A stretch of 64,000 nucleotides of DNA, from positions 62,001-126,000 of the forward strand of contig NZ_BOMQ01000030.1 in the NCBI RefSeq assembly GCF_016862275.1. Direction: 5' to 3'. A program made the position numbers and the translations under genes. Every line of letters starts with the position of its first letter. Within the stretch, counting starts at the first letter, position 1. The notes beneath the pieces are model-generated. The model ran no database searches and had not been told where the DNA came from. It worked only from the letters and a program-made list of their open reading frames with translations. This DNA is from Actinoplanes nipponensis. Lineage in GTDB: Bacteria > Actinomycetota > Actinomycetes > Mycobacteriales > Micromonosporaceae. Of the stretch, positions 9,268 to 17,530 are shown one piece after another.

Positions 9268-10362
9268 ATGATCACGGATAGCCTGACCAAGTCCACGTTG
9301 GTGACCGTCTCGCACGCCATCGAGCAGGCGGCCCTGGCCGTGGCCGAGGACGGGCCCATGGTGGTGGTCGCCCTGTTCCAGCGGCTGCCCTACTTCGAGC
9401 GCGAACGCCGGGTGTACGAGCGGATCGCCGGGCTCGCGGCGGTCACCGTCGTCGGCCTGGTCGCCGACGATCCGCCGCCGGTGCCGGCCGGGACCTGCGC
9501 CGTGCTGCTGCGCGAGCCGGAGGATCTGGCTCGGGAGTGGACGGTGGCGGTGCTGACCCCCCGCTTCGGCGCCGTGCTGGTCGCCCGCGACCGCGAGGAG
9601 GTCGACCCGGCGGCCGCGACGCTGGAGGGCGGCCGGATCTTCGACGGCGGCTGGCGGTTCCGGCGCGACGACGCGCTGCGCGAGGTGCTGCGGCTGCGCG
9701 CGGCGCTGGCCGACCGGCTTCCCGGAGCCGCGCTCACGGCGATCGACGACGTGGTGCAGCGGGTCCGGGACCTGCCGGCCACCCCCGGCGAGGGCCGGGC
9801 CGACGCGGCGGTTCGGCTGCTGGCCGAGCGTACGGACCGCGACCGCGCCCGGATCCGGCGGCTGCGGGCGCAGGCGGAGGGGACCCCGCCCGGCGGCCGG
9901 CACCAGGCCGGCCTGACCGACGAGGCCGGGGTACGCCGCTGGTCGGGCGACGGCGGGGTGACCGCCTCCGGGACCCTGCCGGTGGCGCTGATCGGCGTCC
10001 GCCCCGCCCCGGTGCAGACGCTGCCCGAGCAGACCGGCCGGCGTACGGCGGCATTGCGCAACGAGGGCCTGATTACGGTGCTGTCCGCGCTGCTGCGCCC
10101 GGCCGACCGGATCACCCGGCTCGACGAGGAGAGCTTCCTGCTGGTCCTGCCGGCGCTGCCGTACGACGACGCGGTGCGGCTGTCGTACCGGATCGGCGCC
10201 GAGCTGACGGCGGCGGGCGAGCGCAACCCGTTCCTGCCGGCCACGGCCACCGTGGTGGTGACCGTGACCCGGAACCGGCCGTTGCCGCTGGACGGCATCC
10301 GCGCCGGCCTGGCCTGGGCCCTCGGCCAGGGCATCCCGGTCGCCACCCTGCCGGCGGAGTGA
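9268..10362 (+). CDS. DICT-domain protein with degenerate GGDEF domain
   Basis: The 364-residue protein has an N-terminal DICT-like sensory domain (about 1-150; LFQRLPYFERE and FDGGWRFRRD), a linker, and a C-terminal GGDEF fold at about 235-360. The active-site signature is replaced by DEESF (286-290), which should abolish cyclase activity. The I-site RPAD (277-280) keeps its exact five-residue spacing. Such proteins elsewhere act as cyclic di-GMP receptors rather than enzymes. The ATG at 9268 is the first in-frame start after the upstream gene. It lies between two active-looking diguanylate cyclase genes. DICT assignment is by motif reading and is moderately certain. Confidence 0.75.
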   Translation: MITDSLTKSTLVTVSHAIEQAALAVAEDGPMVVVALFQRLPYFERERRVYERIAGLAAVTVVGLVADDPPPVPAGTCAVLLREPEDLAREWTVAVLTPRFGAVLVARDREEVDPAAATLEGGRIFDGGWRFRRDDALREVLRLRAALADRLPGAALTAIDDVVQRVRDLPATPGEGRADAAVRLLAERTDRDRARIRRLRAQAEGTPPGGRHQAGLTDEAGVRRWSGDGGVTASGTLPVALIGVRPAPVQTLPEQTGRRTAALRNEGLITVLSALLRPADRITRLDEESFLLVLPALPYDDAVRLSYRIGAELTAAGERNPFLPATATVVVTVTRNRPLPLDGIRAGLAWALGQGIPVATLPAE

Positions 10363-10463
10363 CCTCCCCGCACGGGTGGAAACCCGGCGCGCAGGTTGCG
10401 TCGATCCGTGCGTCGATTTACCGTCGGTTCCCGAAGAGGCGGCACCGGCAGGACGGATGTCAG

Positions 10464-10865
10464 ATGCGCTGGGAACACGCGGTCCGGACCAGGCGGGACG
10501 TCAGCACGCTGAGGCTGCGCGGACAGCTCGACCGGTCGGGCGCCGACGCCCTGCACCGCACCCTGGTCGAGGAGGTGCTGCGGGACGGCGTCGCCGTCGT
10601 CCGGCTCGACCTGCGCGGGGTGCGGTTCCTGGGCGCCTCGGCGGCGGCGGCGCTGGTGGCGGCGAGCTTCGCCGGGCGCGCGGCGGGCCGCCGGATGATC
10701 GTCGGCGCCTGCAGCGACGAGGCCCGCGAGTCCCTGGACCGCACCGGCGCGGCGCAGGTCATGGGGCCGGCAGCCGGCGTCACCACCGGGTCCGCCGCGC
10801 TGCGCCGCCCGCGACGCTTCGCCGGCCGCCGCCGGGAGCCCGCGGAGGCCGGTGGCGCCCGTTAG
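10464..10865 (+). CDS. STAS-domain protein (anti-sigma factor antagonist-like)
   Basis: This 133-residue protein fits a single STAS domain at about 5-105 followed by a basic tail (RRPRRFAGRRRE). STAS antagonists bind anti-sigma kinases and are switched by phosphorylation of a conserved Ser/Thr. Here the loop region reads LRGVRFLGASAAAAL, with a serine in the expected place (GAS). No anti-sigma kinase or cognate sigma gene adjoins, so the partner is unknown. It follows the DICT gene by about 100 bp and converges on the ZIP gene, leaving only 10 bp between them. Confidence 0.78.
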   Translation: MRWEHAVRTRRDVSTLRLRGQLDRSGADALHRTLVEEVLRDGVAVVRLDLRGVRFLGASAAAALVAASFAGRAAGRRMIVGACSDEARESLDRTGAAQVMGPAAGVTTGSAALRRPRRFAGRRREPAEAGGAR

Positions 10866-10875
10866 CCGCAGCGGG

Positions 10876-11628
10876 TCAGTCGACCTGCGACAGGGCGAAG
10901 GCGGTCAGGAAGCCGAGCAGCGTGATGAGACCCATGGCCAGGTGGGTCTTCTCGAACGCCTCGGGGATCATCGTGTCGGCGATCATGGTGAGGATGGCCC
11001 CGGCCGCCAGGGCCGTGATCGCGGCCAGGATGCCCGGGGCGACCCCGCCGAGCACGGTGTAGCCGGCCAGGGCGGCCAGCCCGCTGATCAGGGCGATCCC
11101 GCCCCACAGGCCGAGGACGTAGGTCCGGGACCGGCCGGCCCGGCGCATCCCGGCCGCGCTGGACAGGCCCTCCGGCACGTTGCTGATGAACACCGCGGCC
11201 ACGGTGGCCACGCTCACCGCGCCCCCGGCCAGCAGGCTGGTGCCGATGACGATCGACTCCGGCACGCCGTCGAGCAGGGCGCCGAAGGCCAGGGCCGTAC
11301 CGGAGCCGCCCTGTTCGTCCTCGGAGGGCTGCTGGTCGCCGGAGCGTTTGCGGTGCCGGGCGCCGCGCCGGGCCAGCAGCACGTTGGCCCCGGTGTAGAC
11401 GACGGCGCCGGCGATGGCGCCCAGCGAGGTCGGCCCCAGCCCGCCGCCCTCGTACGCCTCGGCCATGAGCTCGAACGACACCGCCGAGAGCAGCACCCCG
11501 GCGCCGAAGGCCATGATCGAGGCGATGACCTTCTGGGGAATCCGGGTCAGGTATCCGATCCCGGCGCCGACGAGCAGCGCCGAGCCGGCCAACAGTCCCC
11601 AGCCACCCGCTTGCAACCATCCCGGCAT
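10876..11628 (-). CDS. ZIP-family metal transporter (GufA-like)
   Basis: This 250-residue integral membrane protein has about seven to eight hydrophobic segments and imports divalent metal, probably zinc, if it behaves like its family. The hydrophilic loop at about 88-110 (RHRKRSGDQQPSEDEQGG) follows segment III, as in ZIP proteins. The two metal-site motifs are present in altered form: LLDGVPES in segment IV, where Asp replaces the usual His, and ISNVPEG in segment V. The altered ligands raise some doubt about the metal. There is no metal-responsive regulator next to it. Confidence 0.85.
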   Translation of the reverse strand: MPGWLQAGGWGLLAGSALLVGAGIGYLTRIPQKVIASIMAFGAGVLLSAVSFELMAEAYEGGGLGPTSLGAIAGAVVYTGANVLLARRGARHRKRSGDQQPSEDEQGGSGTALAFGALLDGVPESIVIGTSLLAGGAVSVATVAAVFISNVPEGLSSAAGMRRAGRSRTYVLGLWGGIALISGLAALAGYTVLGGVAPGILAAITALAAGAILTMIADTMIPEAFEKTHLAMGLITLLGFLTAFALSQVD

Positions 11629-11656
11629 CGCCGCACAGTATCCCGGGCGATCTCCC

Positions 11657-13204
11657 TCAAACCGCGACGGGGTCCGCCGTCGGGGTGACGGCGGCCGAGA
11701 CCCGGTCCCGTCCCTCCGCCTTGGCTCGGTAGAGGGCCCGGTCCGCGGCCTCCAGCAGCTGCCGCACGGAGCCGTCCGGCGCGCTCGCCACCCCGATCGA
11801 GGCGGTCACGGAGATGGCGGCGCCGCCGGCGACGATCGGGGTCTCCCGCAGGTGCCGGCGTACCCGTTCGGCGACGCTCCGCGCCTCCGGGGCGTCGGCG
11901 CCGGCCAGCAGCACCACGAACTCCTCGCCGCCGTAGCGCGCGACCACGTCGTCCGCGCGCGCGGCGGACGCGATCCGGGTCGCGGCCGCCGCCAGGACGG
12001 CGTCGCCGGCCAGGTGGCCGAAGGTGTCGTTGACCAGCTTGAAGTGGTCCAGGTCGACGACCATCAGGCTGACCGGGGCGCCGCCGGCGGCCGCGCCCAG
12101 CCGCTCCACCTGCGTCATCAGGTACCGGCGGTTGTAGAGGCCGGTGAGCCCGTCGGTGACGGCCAGCCGCTGCTGCTCCTCGACCGCGCGGGCGAGCTGT
12201 TCGGCCAGGCCGGCGCGGTCGGCCGCGAACAGGTACTGGCGCAGCATGACGGTCAGGAACAGCACGCCGACCACGATCAGCGTCAGATCGCCCACCGCAC
12301 CGGTGCGGACCTTGTCGAACACGACGAGCGCGGACGTGGCGGTCAGCGCCATGAGGATCGGCAGGAGCGGCAGGCCGCGGTCGAAGGACAGCGGCCGGGC
12401 GGGCGATTCCGGGCGCCGTACGGCCACCACCGCGGCCAGCAGGCACAGCATCGACGCCGCCTCGAAGCCGGCGTCCACCCACCCGCCGCTGTCGTAGGCG
12501 CTGAAGGCGGCCAGGTAGATGTAGACCATGTCGCTGACGGCGTTGACGGCCCCGGCCGCGCCGACCAGCCGCACGGAGAGCGGGACCGAGTCGTGCCCGG
12601 CCATGCCGACGATGCCGAGGCAGGCCAGCAGCACCACGTCCAGCAGCGGGTACGCGAGGTTGACCAGGTCGGCCGCCGTGACCGCCTCGGTCAGCTGCGG
12701 CTGGACCAGCATCCGCCAGCCCAGCGCGCCGAGGGTGACGATGATCAGGGTGCTGTCCACCAGCCCGCGCAGGTGCCGCAGCCGGCCGGCCCCGCCGAAC
12801 CCGACCAGGACCGCGATCACCATGACCGTGGAGGCGGTCAGATAGCCCAGGTCGGCGACGGACGGCGCCGGCGGGCCGTCCTCGGTCAGGTAGTCGTAGC
12901 CGGCCCAGGCGCACTCGCCGGCCAGCTGGGCGACGAATGCGACGGTGAGCAGTCGCCAGAGCGTGCGGTGCCGGCCGCGCGAGCGGCGGACCGCCAGCCC
13001 CGCCACGAGCACCCCGGCGACCAGCGGCACGAGGTAGACGATGTCCCCGACGAACATGGCCAGCCGGGGCCGGTCCCGGCCGAGCGCGGTCAGCACGACG
13101 TACCCGGCCATCCAGGCCACGGCGGCGCCCACCACAACCCGCAGCAGCCGGTCCGGCGTGCCGCCGGCCGGCCCGGCGGCCGGGCGTACCTGCCCCGCGC
13201 TCAT
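11657..13204 (-). CDS. membrane-bound diguanylate cyclase (GGDEF)
   Basis: This 515-residue protein has the same plan as the gene at 6194-7675: a multi-pass membrane region at about 22-330, then a GGDEF domain at about 340-505. The signature GGEEF (425-429) and I-site RADD (416-419) are intact, so it should make cyclic di-GMP with product inhibition. I chose the ATG at 13204; a GTG three codons upstream is an alternative. It is divergent from the pectate lyase gene and lies downstream, on the opposite strand, of the DICT/STAS genes. Confidence 0.92.
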   Translation of the reverse strand: MSAGQVRPAAGPAGGTPDRLLRVVVGAAVAWMAGYVVLTALGRDRPRLAMFVGDIVYLVPLVAGVLVAGLAVRRSRGRHRTLWRLLTVAFVAQLAGECAWAGYDYLTEDGPPAPSVADLGYLTASTVMVIAVLVGFGGAGRLRHLRGLVDSTLIIVTLGALGWRMLVQPQLTEAVTAADLVNLAYPLLDVVLLACLGIVGMAGHDSVPLSVRLVGAAGAVNAVSDMVYIYLAAFSAYDSGGWVDAGFEAASMLCLLAAVVAVRRPESPARPLSFDRGLPLLPILMALTATSALVVFDKVRTGAVGDLTLIVVGVLFLTVMLRQYLFAADRAGLAEQLARAVEEQQRLAVTDGLTGLYNRRYLMTQVERLGAAAGGAPVSLMVVDLDHFKLVNDTFGHLAGDAVLAAAATRIASAARADDVVARYGGEEFVVLLAGADAPEARSVAERVRRHLRETPIVAGGAAISVTASIGVASAPDGSVRQLLEAADRALYRAKAEGRDRVSAAVTPTADPVAV

Positions 13205-13322
13205 CCCGCTCACCGTTTCCCGTGCCCCATTCGGAGGACTTCTCCGGCCCCTCATCGGTCCCACCGGGCCCGAGCTGAGCGGAAGACCCCCGGTGGTTGC
13301 CCCCGCGGCCGGCAACGCATCG

Positions 13323-13352
13323 TTGACAGTCGATCCGCCGGGTGGCTAGCCT
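13323..13352 (+). promoter_or_regulatory. promoter of the pectate lyase gene
   Basis: A consensus -35 TTGACA (13323-13328), an 18-bp spacer and a TAGCCT -10 (13347-13352) fit the housekeeping sigma factor. The same two hexamers with the same spacing precede the rhamnogalacturonan lyase gene at 43417-43446. The LacI-type operator follows at once. Confidence 0.65.
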
Positions 13353-13357
13353 CGCCA

Positions 13358-13371
13358 GGAAAGCGCTTACC
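13358..13371. promoter_or_regulatory. LacI-type operator at the pectate lyase promoter
   Basis: GGAAAGCGCTTACC is palindromic apart from one mismatched pair and has the central CG of LacI-family operators. It starts 5 bp after the -10 element, so a bound repressor would block the transcription start. It matches 13 of 14 bases of the site at 43467-43480. Confidence 0.65.
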
Positions 13372-13428
13372 AGTACGGTGTCCCGGGCCCCACCACCGGC
13401 GCGCCCGCCCCCCGCCCCTGGAGTCCCC

Positions 13429-14625
13429 ATGCGTACCCGCAGCACCGTCCCGCTCGCCGCCGCCGTCGCCCTCGCGGCCGCGGCCGTCGTCATCGGCGGC
13501 CCGTCGGCCCCCGCCACCGCCGCCGCGCCGGCCCCGCTGTTCGTCGCCCCGACCGGCGACGACAGCAACGCCGGCGACCTGGCGCACCCGCTGCGCACCA
13601 TCCAGCGCGCCGTCGACCTGGCCCAGGCCGGCACCGTCATCTCGGTCCGCGGCGGCACGTACGCCCTGACCACCAACATCCAGATCGCCCGCAGCGGCAC
13701 CGCGAGCCAGCCGATCACGCTGACCCGGTACGGCGCCGAGCGCGTGGTCATCGACGGCGAGGGCCTGCCCAACACCCCGGCGCCGGTCGGCGGCAGCGTC
13801 CCCCGGGCCCAGCGCGGCGCCGTCCACATGGCCGCCTCGTACTGGCGCCTGATCGGCCTGGAGCTGGTCAACGGCCCGTACGGGCTGTACTGCGACGGCT
13901 GCAACGGCAACGTCTTCGAGCGCCTGTCGACGCACGACAACTACGAGACGGGGCTGCAGATCCAGGGCGCCTCGAGCAACAACCTGGTGCTCAACCTGGA
14001 CAGCTACCGCAACCGCGACCCGCGCAAGAACGGCGAGAGCGCGGACGGCCTGGCCATCAAGGAGGGCAGCGGCACCGGCAACGTGGTCCGCGGCGCCCGG
14101 CTGTGGCACAACGTCGACGACGGCTTCGACGCCTGGATGTTCACCTCGCCGATCACCGTCGAGGGCAGCGTCGCGTACGGCAACGGGTTCAACCGGTGGA
14201 ACTTCCCCGACTTCGCCGGCGACGGCAACGGCTTCAAGATGGGCGGCGGCGACCCCGACCCGGCCGCCAACCACGTGATCCGCAACAGCATGGCGTTCGG
14301 CAACGCGGCACACGGCTTCACCGACAACGGCAACCCCGGGTCGCTGACCTTCGACCACGACACCGCGTACGCCAACCCGAAGACCGGCTTCGACGTCGAC
14401 TCCAGCACGTCCCGGCTGACCGCGAACCTGGCCGTGGGCAACGGGACGGCGGTGGCGCTCGGCCGGTCCACCGGCAGCGGGAACTCGTGGAACCTGAGCT
14501 CGGTGCCGGCGCCGGCCAGCACGGACAGCTCGGTGCTGACCGGGCCGCGGACGGCCACCGGGGCCATCGCGACCTCGCCGTTCCTGCGGCCGGCGAACGG
14601 GGCCGACCTGGGCGCCCGGATCTGA
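13429..14625 (+). CDS. secreted pectate lyase, PL9-type right-handed beta-helix
   Basis: The 398-residue protein should cleave polygalacturonate by calcium-dependent beta-elimination outside the cell. A signal peptide spans 1-33 (ending ATAAAP). The rest is a parallel beta-helix with short repeats. Family PL9 features are visible: SADGLAIKEGSG at 204-215, the acidic calcium-site stretch NVDDGFDAW at 228-236, and DGNGFKMGG at 265-273, whose Lys270 is the likely catalytic base. The ATG at 13429 was chosen because it starts the signal peptide. The upstream region holds a strong promoter and an overlapping operator. Confidence 0.9.
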   Translation: MRTRSTVPLAAAVALAAAAVVIGGPSAPATAAAPAPLFVAPTGDDSNAGDLAHPLRTIQRAVDLAQAGTVISVRGGTYALTTNIQIARSGTASQPITLTRYGAERVVIDGEGLPNTPAPVGGSVPRAQRGAVHMAASYWRLIGLELVNGPYGLYCDGCNGNVFERLSTHDNYETGLQIQGASSNNLVLNLDSYRNRDPRKNGESADGLAIKEGSGTGNVVRGARLWHNVDDGFDAWMFTSPITVEGSVAYGNGFNRWNFPDFAGDGNGFKMGGGDPDPAANHVIRNSMAFGNAAHGFTDNGNPGSLTFDHDTAYANPKTGFDVDSSTSRLTANLAVGNGTAVALGRSTGSGNSWNLSSVPAPASTDSSVLTGPRTATGAIATSPFLRPANGADLGARI

Positions 14626-14698
14626 GCGGTCCCGACCGGCGCGTCCGGGCCCGCAGCAGCCCGACGACCTCCACCCGGGCGCACCGGCCCGGCGGGTG

Positions 14699-15124
14699 TC
14701 AGAGACGGATGTCGGCCGGGCCGGCGGTCACGGGCAGCCCGGCGGCGAGCCAGGCCTCCACACCGCCGGCCAGGTCCGTCGCCCGGCGAAGCCCCACCGA
14801 GCGCAGGCTGGCCGCCGCCAGGCTGGAGCTGTAACCCTGCCGGCAGACCACGATGACGGGCACGTCGTAGCCGGTCGCCTCCGGGATCCGGTCCGGCGAG
14901 GCGGGGTCCAGACGCCACTCCAGCACCGTACGGTCGATCACCAGCGCGCCCGGCAGCTCGCCCTGCACCCGCCGCTGGGCCTCGGTGCGGGTGTCGACCA
15001 ACAGGGCGCCGTCCGCCACGGCGGTGCGGGCCTCGTGCGGTCCGAGCCGGCGCAGGCCGGCCCGGGCGCGGGCCAGCACGGCGTCCACGCCCCGGGTCTC
15101 GACGATCGTCATGCACCCGATCAT
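14699..15124 (-). CDS. rhodanese-like sulfurtransferase
   Basis: This is a single-domain rhodanese of 141 residues, the usual size for the stand-alone form. The active-site loop CRQGYS carries the catalytic cysteine (Cys94), preceded by VPVIVV; the conserved VDTRTEAQR occurs at 43-51. Such proteins move sulfane sulfur from thiosulfate or persulfides to thiol acceptors in the cytoplasm. A start at 15112 (MTIVETRG) is equally possible. It ends 74 bp from the pectate lyase stop on the opposite strand and follows the membrane-protein gene at 15148 closely, so the two may be co-transcribed. Confidence 0.85.
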   Translation of the reverse strand: MIGCMTIVETRGVDAVLARARAGLRRLGPHEARTAVADGALLVDTRTEAQRRVQGELPGALVIDRTVLEWRLDPASPDRIPEATGYDVPVIVVCRQGYSSSLAAASLRSVGLRRATDLAGGVEAWLAAGLPVTAGPADIRL

Positions 15125-15147
15125 GACGCGACCGGCGACGCCCCGCA

Positions 15148-15570
15148 CTACCGCAGCCGGCGCCGGGCCCGCCGGATCCCGCGGCGGGCCAGGTCGTACA
15201 GGGCGATCGCGGCCACCGACCACCCGAGCAGCTGGAGCCAGCCGCCGGGGTGACGCACGGCGAAGCCGATGCCGAGCGGGACGTACAGCAGGGCCAAAGC
15301 CAGCGGCAGGAGCTTCTCCCGCGCGTCGCGGCCGGGCGACCCCAGCGGGTCCCGGCCGATCGCCTCGCGCAGCGCCGCACCCAGCCGGATCCGGCTGTAG
15401 TCGCCGCGGCGTTCGGCCTCGACGGCGGCGTCCAGCGCACCGGCGGCCCGCGCCAGCTCGGCCCGGGTGAGGCGGCCGGTCAGCACCCGCGGGCCGACCG
15501 TCACCGTGACCTCGACCTCGGCCCGTCCCTCCCGGGTCACCCGCCACTCACCCACCCCGGGGCTCACCAT
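15148..15570 (-). CDS. membrane protein of unknown function
   Basis: The 140-residue protein has a beta-rich N-terminal half (GEWRVTREGRAEVEVTV) and two hydrophobic segments at about 93-130 (LLPLALALLYVPLGIGF and WLQLLGWSVAAIALYDLA). It ends in a strongly basic tail (RRGIRRARRRLR). I do not recognise the family. The ATG at 15570 was preferred to an in-frame start 39 codons upstream because the extra residues look non-coding. The gene lies 23 bp before the rhodanese gene on the same strand. Confidence 0.6.
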   Translation of the reverse strand: MVSPGVGEWRVTREGRAEVEVTVTVGPRVLTGRLTRAELARAAGALDAAVEAERRGDYSRIRLGAALREAIGRDPLGSPGRDAREKLLPLALALLYVPLGIGFAVRHPGGWLQLLGWSVAAIALYDLARRGIRRARRRLR

Positions 15571-15755
15571 GGCGACGACTGTGCCACACGGCGACACCCC
15601 GGCCACGTGGAGGTTTCCGGCCCGTGGCCGGGCGGTCACGGCGATGACGGCCCGGTTTCCGGTCCGGGCGAAACCCCCGGCGCCCATCCTGACCTCGTCG
15701 TAAGCCGACCGACCGGATGATCCGGGCGGCCCGGGAACGCCGTTACGCTCCGCCC

Positions 15756-16157
15756 GTGAACGACATCGAGACCGCCCGCAGGCCGCGCCCGGCGCTGTGG
15801 ATCGCCGTGGCGGTCGTGCTTCTCATCGTCGCGGCGGGAGGCTACATCGTGCTCCGCGGCGGCGGACCGCACCAGGTCACGTTCGAGGTCACCTCGAGTG
15901 GCGAGAAGATCTCCTCGATCACCTACGGCGCCGGCCCGGGCCAGCTCGGCAAGGACGTCGGCGCGGCCGCGGCGGCCCCCTGGTCCAAGTCGTACGAGCT
16001 CACCGACACCTCCGGCAAGCTGTGGCTGCACGTGCTGTCCCCGGCCGGCGGCGCCATCACCTGCACGATCTGGGTCGACGCGAAGGTCGTCGTGGAGGCC
16101 ACCACCCTGTCCGGGGCGACCTGCGAGATCCCGTTCGACGACGCCCTCGACAGCTAG
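15756..16157 (+). CDS. small membrane-anchored extracytoplasmic protein (MmpS-like plan)
   Basis: This 133-residue protein has a short cytoplasmic N-terminus, one transmembrane anchor at about 14-33 (ALWIAVAVVLLIVAAGGYIV) and an extracytoplasmic beta-rich domain at about 38-133. The exported part has two cysteines (CTIWV and CEIPF) that could form a disulfide. The plan resembles MmpS-type accessory proteins, but no MmpL gene is adjacent, so this is only a resemblance. The GTG at 15756 was chosen because it lies just before the positively charged N-terminal tail. Confidence 0.65.
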   Translation: MNDIETARRPRPALWIAVAVVLLIVAAGGYIVLRGGGPHQVTFEVTSSGEKISSITYGAGPGQLGKDVGAAAAAPWSKSYELTDTSGKLWLHVLSPAGGAITCTIWVDAKVVVEATTLSGATCEIPFDDALDS

Positions 16158-16171
16158 ACCGGCATCCCGGG

Positions 16172-17101
16172 CTAGAGATCCGGGGTGCCGGCCGGGGCCA
16201 TCACCCGCAGCGCGTTGGCGTCCAGGCCGACGCGCAGCGGGGTCCGCCCGGCCGGCTCACCGTCCACCTCGACCCGGGCGGGCCGGTCGGTCTCCAGCCA
16301 CAGCTCGCCCACCGCGAGGAACGGCTCCTCGTCGAGCGTGCGCCGGTGACCGGTGGCCGCGTTGCGGGCGGTCTCCCGCAACAGCCCCCACCGGCCGCGG
16401 CCGCCGACCGGGTAGGCCACCAGCAGACGGTCGTCGGCGTGCGCGTCGGCGGTGATGGGCCGGCCGGCGTGGAAACCGCCGTTGGCCACATAGAGCTGAT
16501 GCGTCACGAAGACGTGCTCACGGCCGTCGGCCCGCACCACGACCCGCAACGGCCGGTGCCGGGCCAGGAGGCCGAGGGCGGTGACCGGGTACGCGACCCG
16601 GCCGATGACCCGCTTGAGCAGCCGCGGCGCCGCGAGCATGAGGTCCGCGGACAGCCCCACACCGACATGGTTGGTGAACGCGGTGGCCCCGGCCAGCCCC
16701 AGATCCACGTCGATGACCTTGCCGTCGGCAAGCGTGGCCACGGCCGCGTCGAGCGTGAGCGGCACACCGACCGTCCGGGCGAAATTGTTGGTGGTGCCCA
16801 ACGGCAACAGCCCGAGCACGATGTCCCGATGAGCCAGCAACCGCGCGGCGGTGCTGATGGTCCCGTCACCACCGCCGGCCACGAGCAGGTCGGGGCCGTG
16901 CTCGATGGCCGCGGCAAGCGTCGCCTCCAGCTTACGAGGACGCTCGACGGGGCACGCGTCCAGCAAGGTGAACCCCGCAGCCAACAACCGGGCCCGGGTG
17001 GCGTCGTACAACCGCCGCCCCTGCCGCGAGTGCGCGTTGACGACGAGCGCCGCCCGCCGGTCCCGCTTGACGGCGTCGGTCAGTTCCTGCTTGGTCCGCA
17101 T
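16172..17101 (-). CDS. diacylglycerol kinase family lipid kinase (YegS/DgkB-like)
   Basis: This 309-residue cytoplasmic enzyme phosphorylates a lipid alcohol such as diacylglycerol using ATP, which supplies or recycles phosphatidate. The catalytic domain shows VVNAHSRQGRR at about 17-27, the nucleotide motif GGGDGTISTAAR and LPLGTTNNFAR. The C-terminal beta-sandwich ends in VEVDGEPAGRTPL, which is typical. The length matches the family. The ATG at 17101 (MRTKQEL) was chosen over a start 27 codons upstream that would add a low-complexity stretch. It is convergent with the MmpS-like gene. Confidence 0.9.
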   Translation of the reverse strand: MRTKQELTDAVKRDRRAALVVNAHSRQGRRLYDATRARLLAAGFTLLDACPVERPRKLEATLAAAIEHGPDLLVAGGGDGTISTAARLLAHRDIVLGLLPLGTTNNFARTVGVPLTLDAAVATLADGKVIDVDLGLAGATAFTNHVGVGLSADLMLAAPRLLKRVIGRVAYPVTALGLLARHRPLRVVVRADGREHVFVTHQLYVANGGFHAGRPITADAHADDRLLVAYPVGGRGRWGLLRETARNAATGHRRTLDEEPFLAVGELWLETDRPARVEVDGEPAGRTPLRVGLDANALRVMAPAGTPDL

Positions 17102-17230
17102 CCGGCCAGTTTCCCGTACGGGCCGGGAGCGGGGCACAGCCGAGGTGCCTGGCGCCGCCGCGGCCGGCCCGGTGTTGGTCACCAGAGCCCGGAGCGCCTC
17201 GGCCGATTCCGACGCCCGGCCCGGCCGCTA

Positions 17231-17383
17231 CCTGGCCCGCGCCGCCGCCTGGCCCGCACGGCCGCCTGGCCCGCGCCGCCGCCTGGCCCGCACGGCTTCC
17301 TCGCCCGCACGGCCGCCTCGCCCGCACGGCTTCCTCGCCCGCACGGCCGCCTCGCCCGCGCCGCCGCCTGGCCCGAACGGCCG
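17231..17383. repeat. 17-bp tandem repeat, nine units
   Basis: Nine consecutive 17-bp units follow the pattern CCTSGCCCGCRCSGCYK or close variants (for example CCTGGCCCGCACGGCCG and CCTCGCCCGCACGGCTT), with no length change between units. A tenth, degenerate copy follows at 17384-17400. Because 17 is not a multiple of three, no protein repeat results. The array sits in a 429-bp gap between the lipid kinase and hydrolase genes, in which I see no other feature. Confidence 0.9.
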
Positions 17384-17530
17384 CCGCCCGGCGCGCACCG
17401 CCACCGCGACCCGGCGCGCACCGCCGCAGCCTGGCCCGCATCTTCCCCAGCCGTCACGTGCATCGTCCAACCAACACCACCAAGCCCTTCATCGCCGCTG
17501 CGTCTTAGCCACACCGCCTGGCTTTTGCCC

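Noticed and set aside
15756..16157. True MmpS protein of an MmpS/MmpL export pair
   Set aside because: The membrane plan fits, but no mmpL gene adjoins and sequence motifs are weak. It is listed only as a resemblance.
17231..17383. Possible CRISPR array
   Set aside because: The units are contiguous 17-bp repeats without unique spacers, and no cas genes are present. It is a minisatellite.
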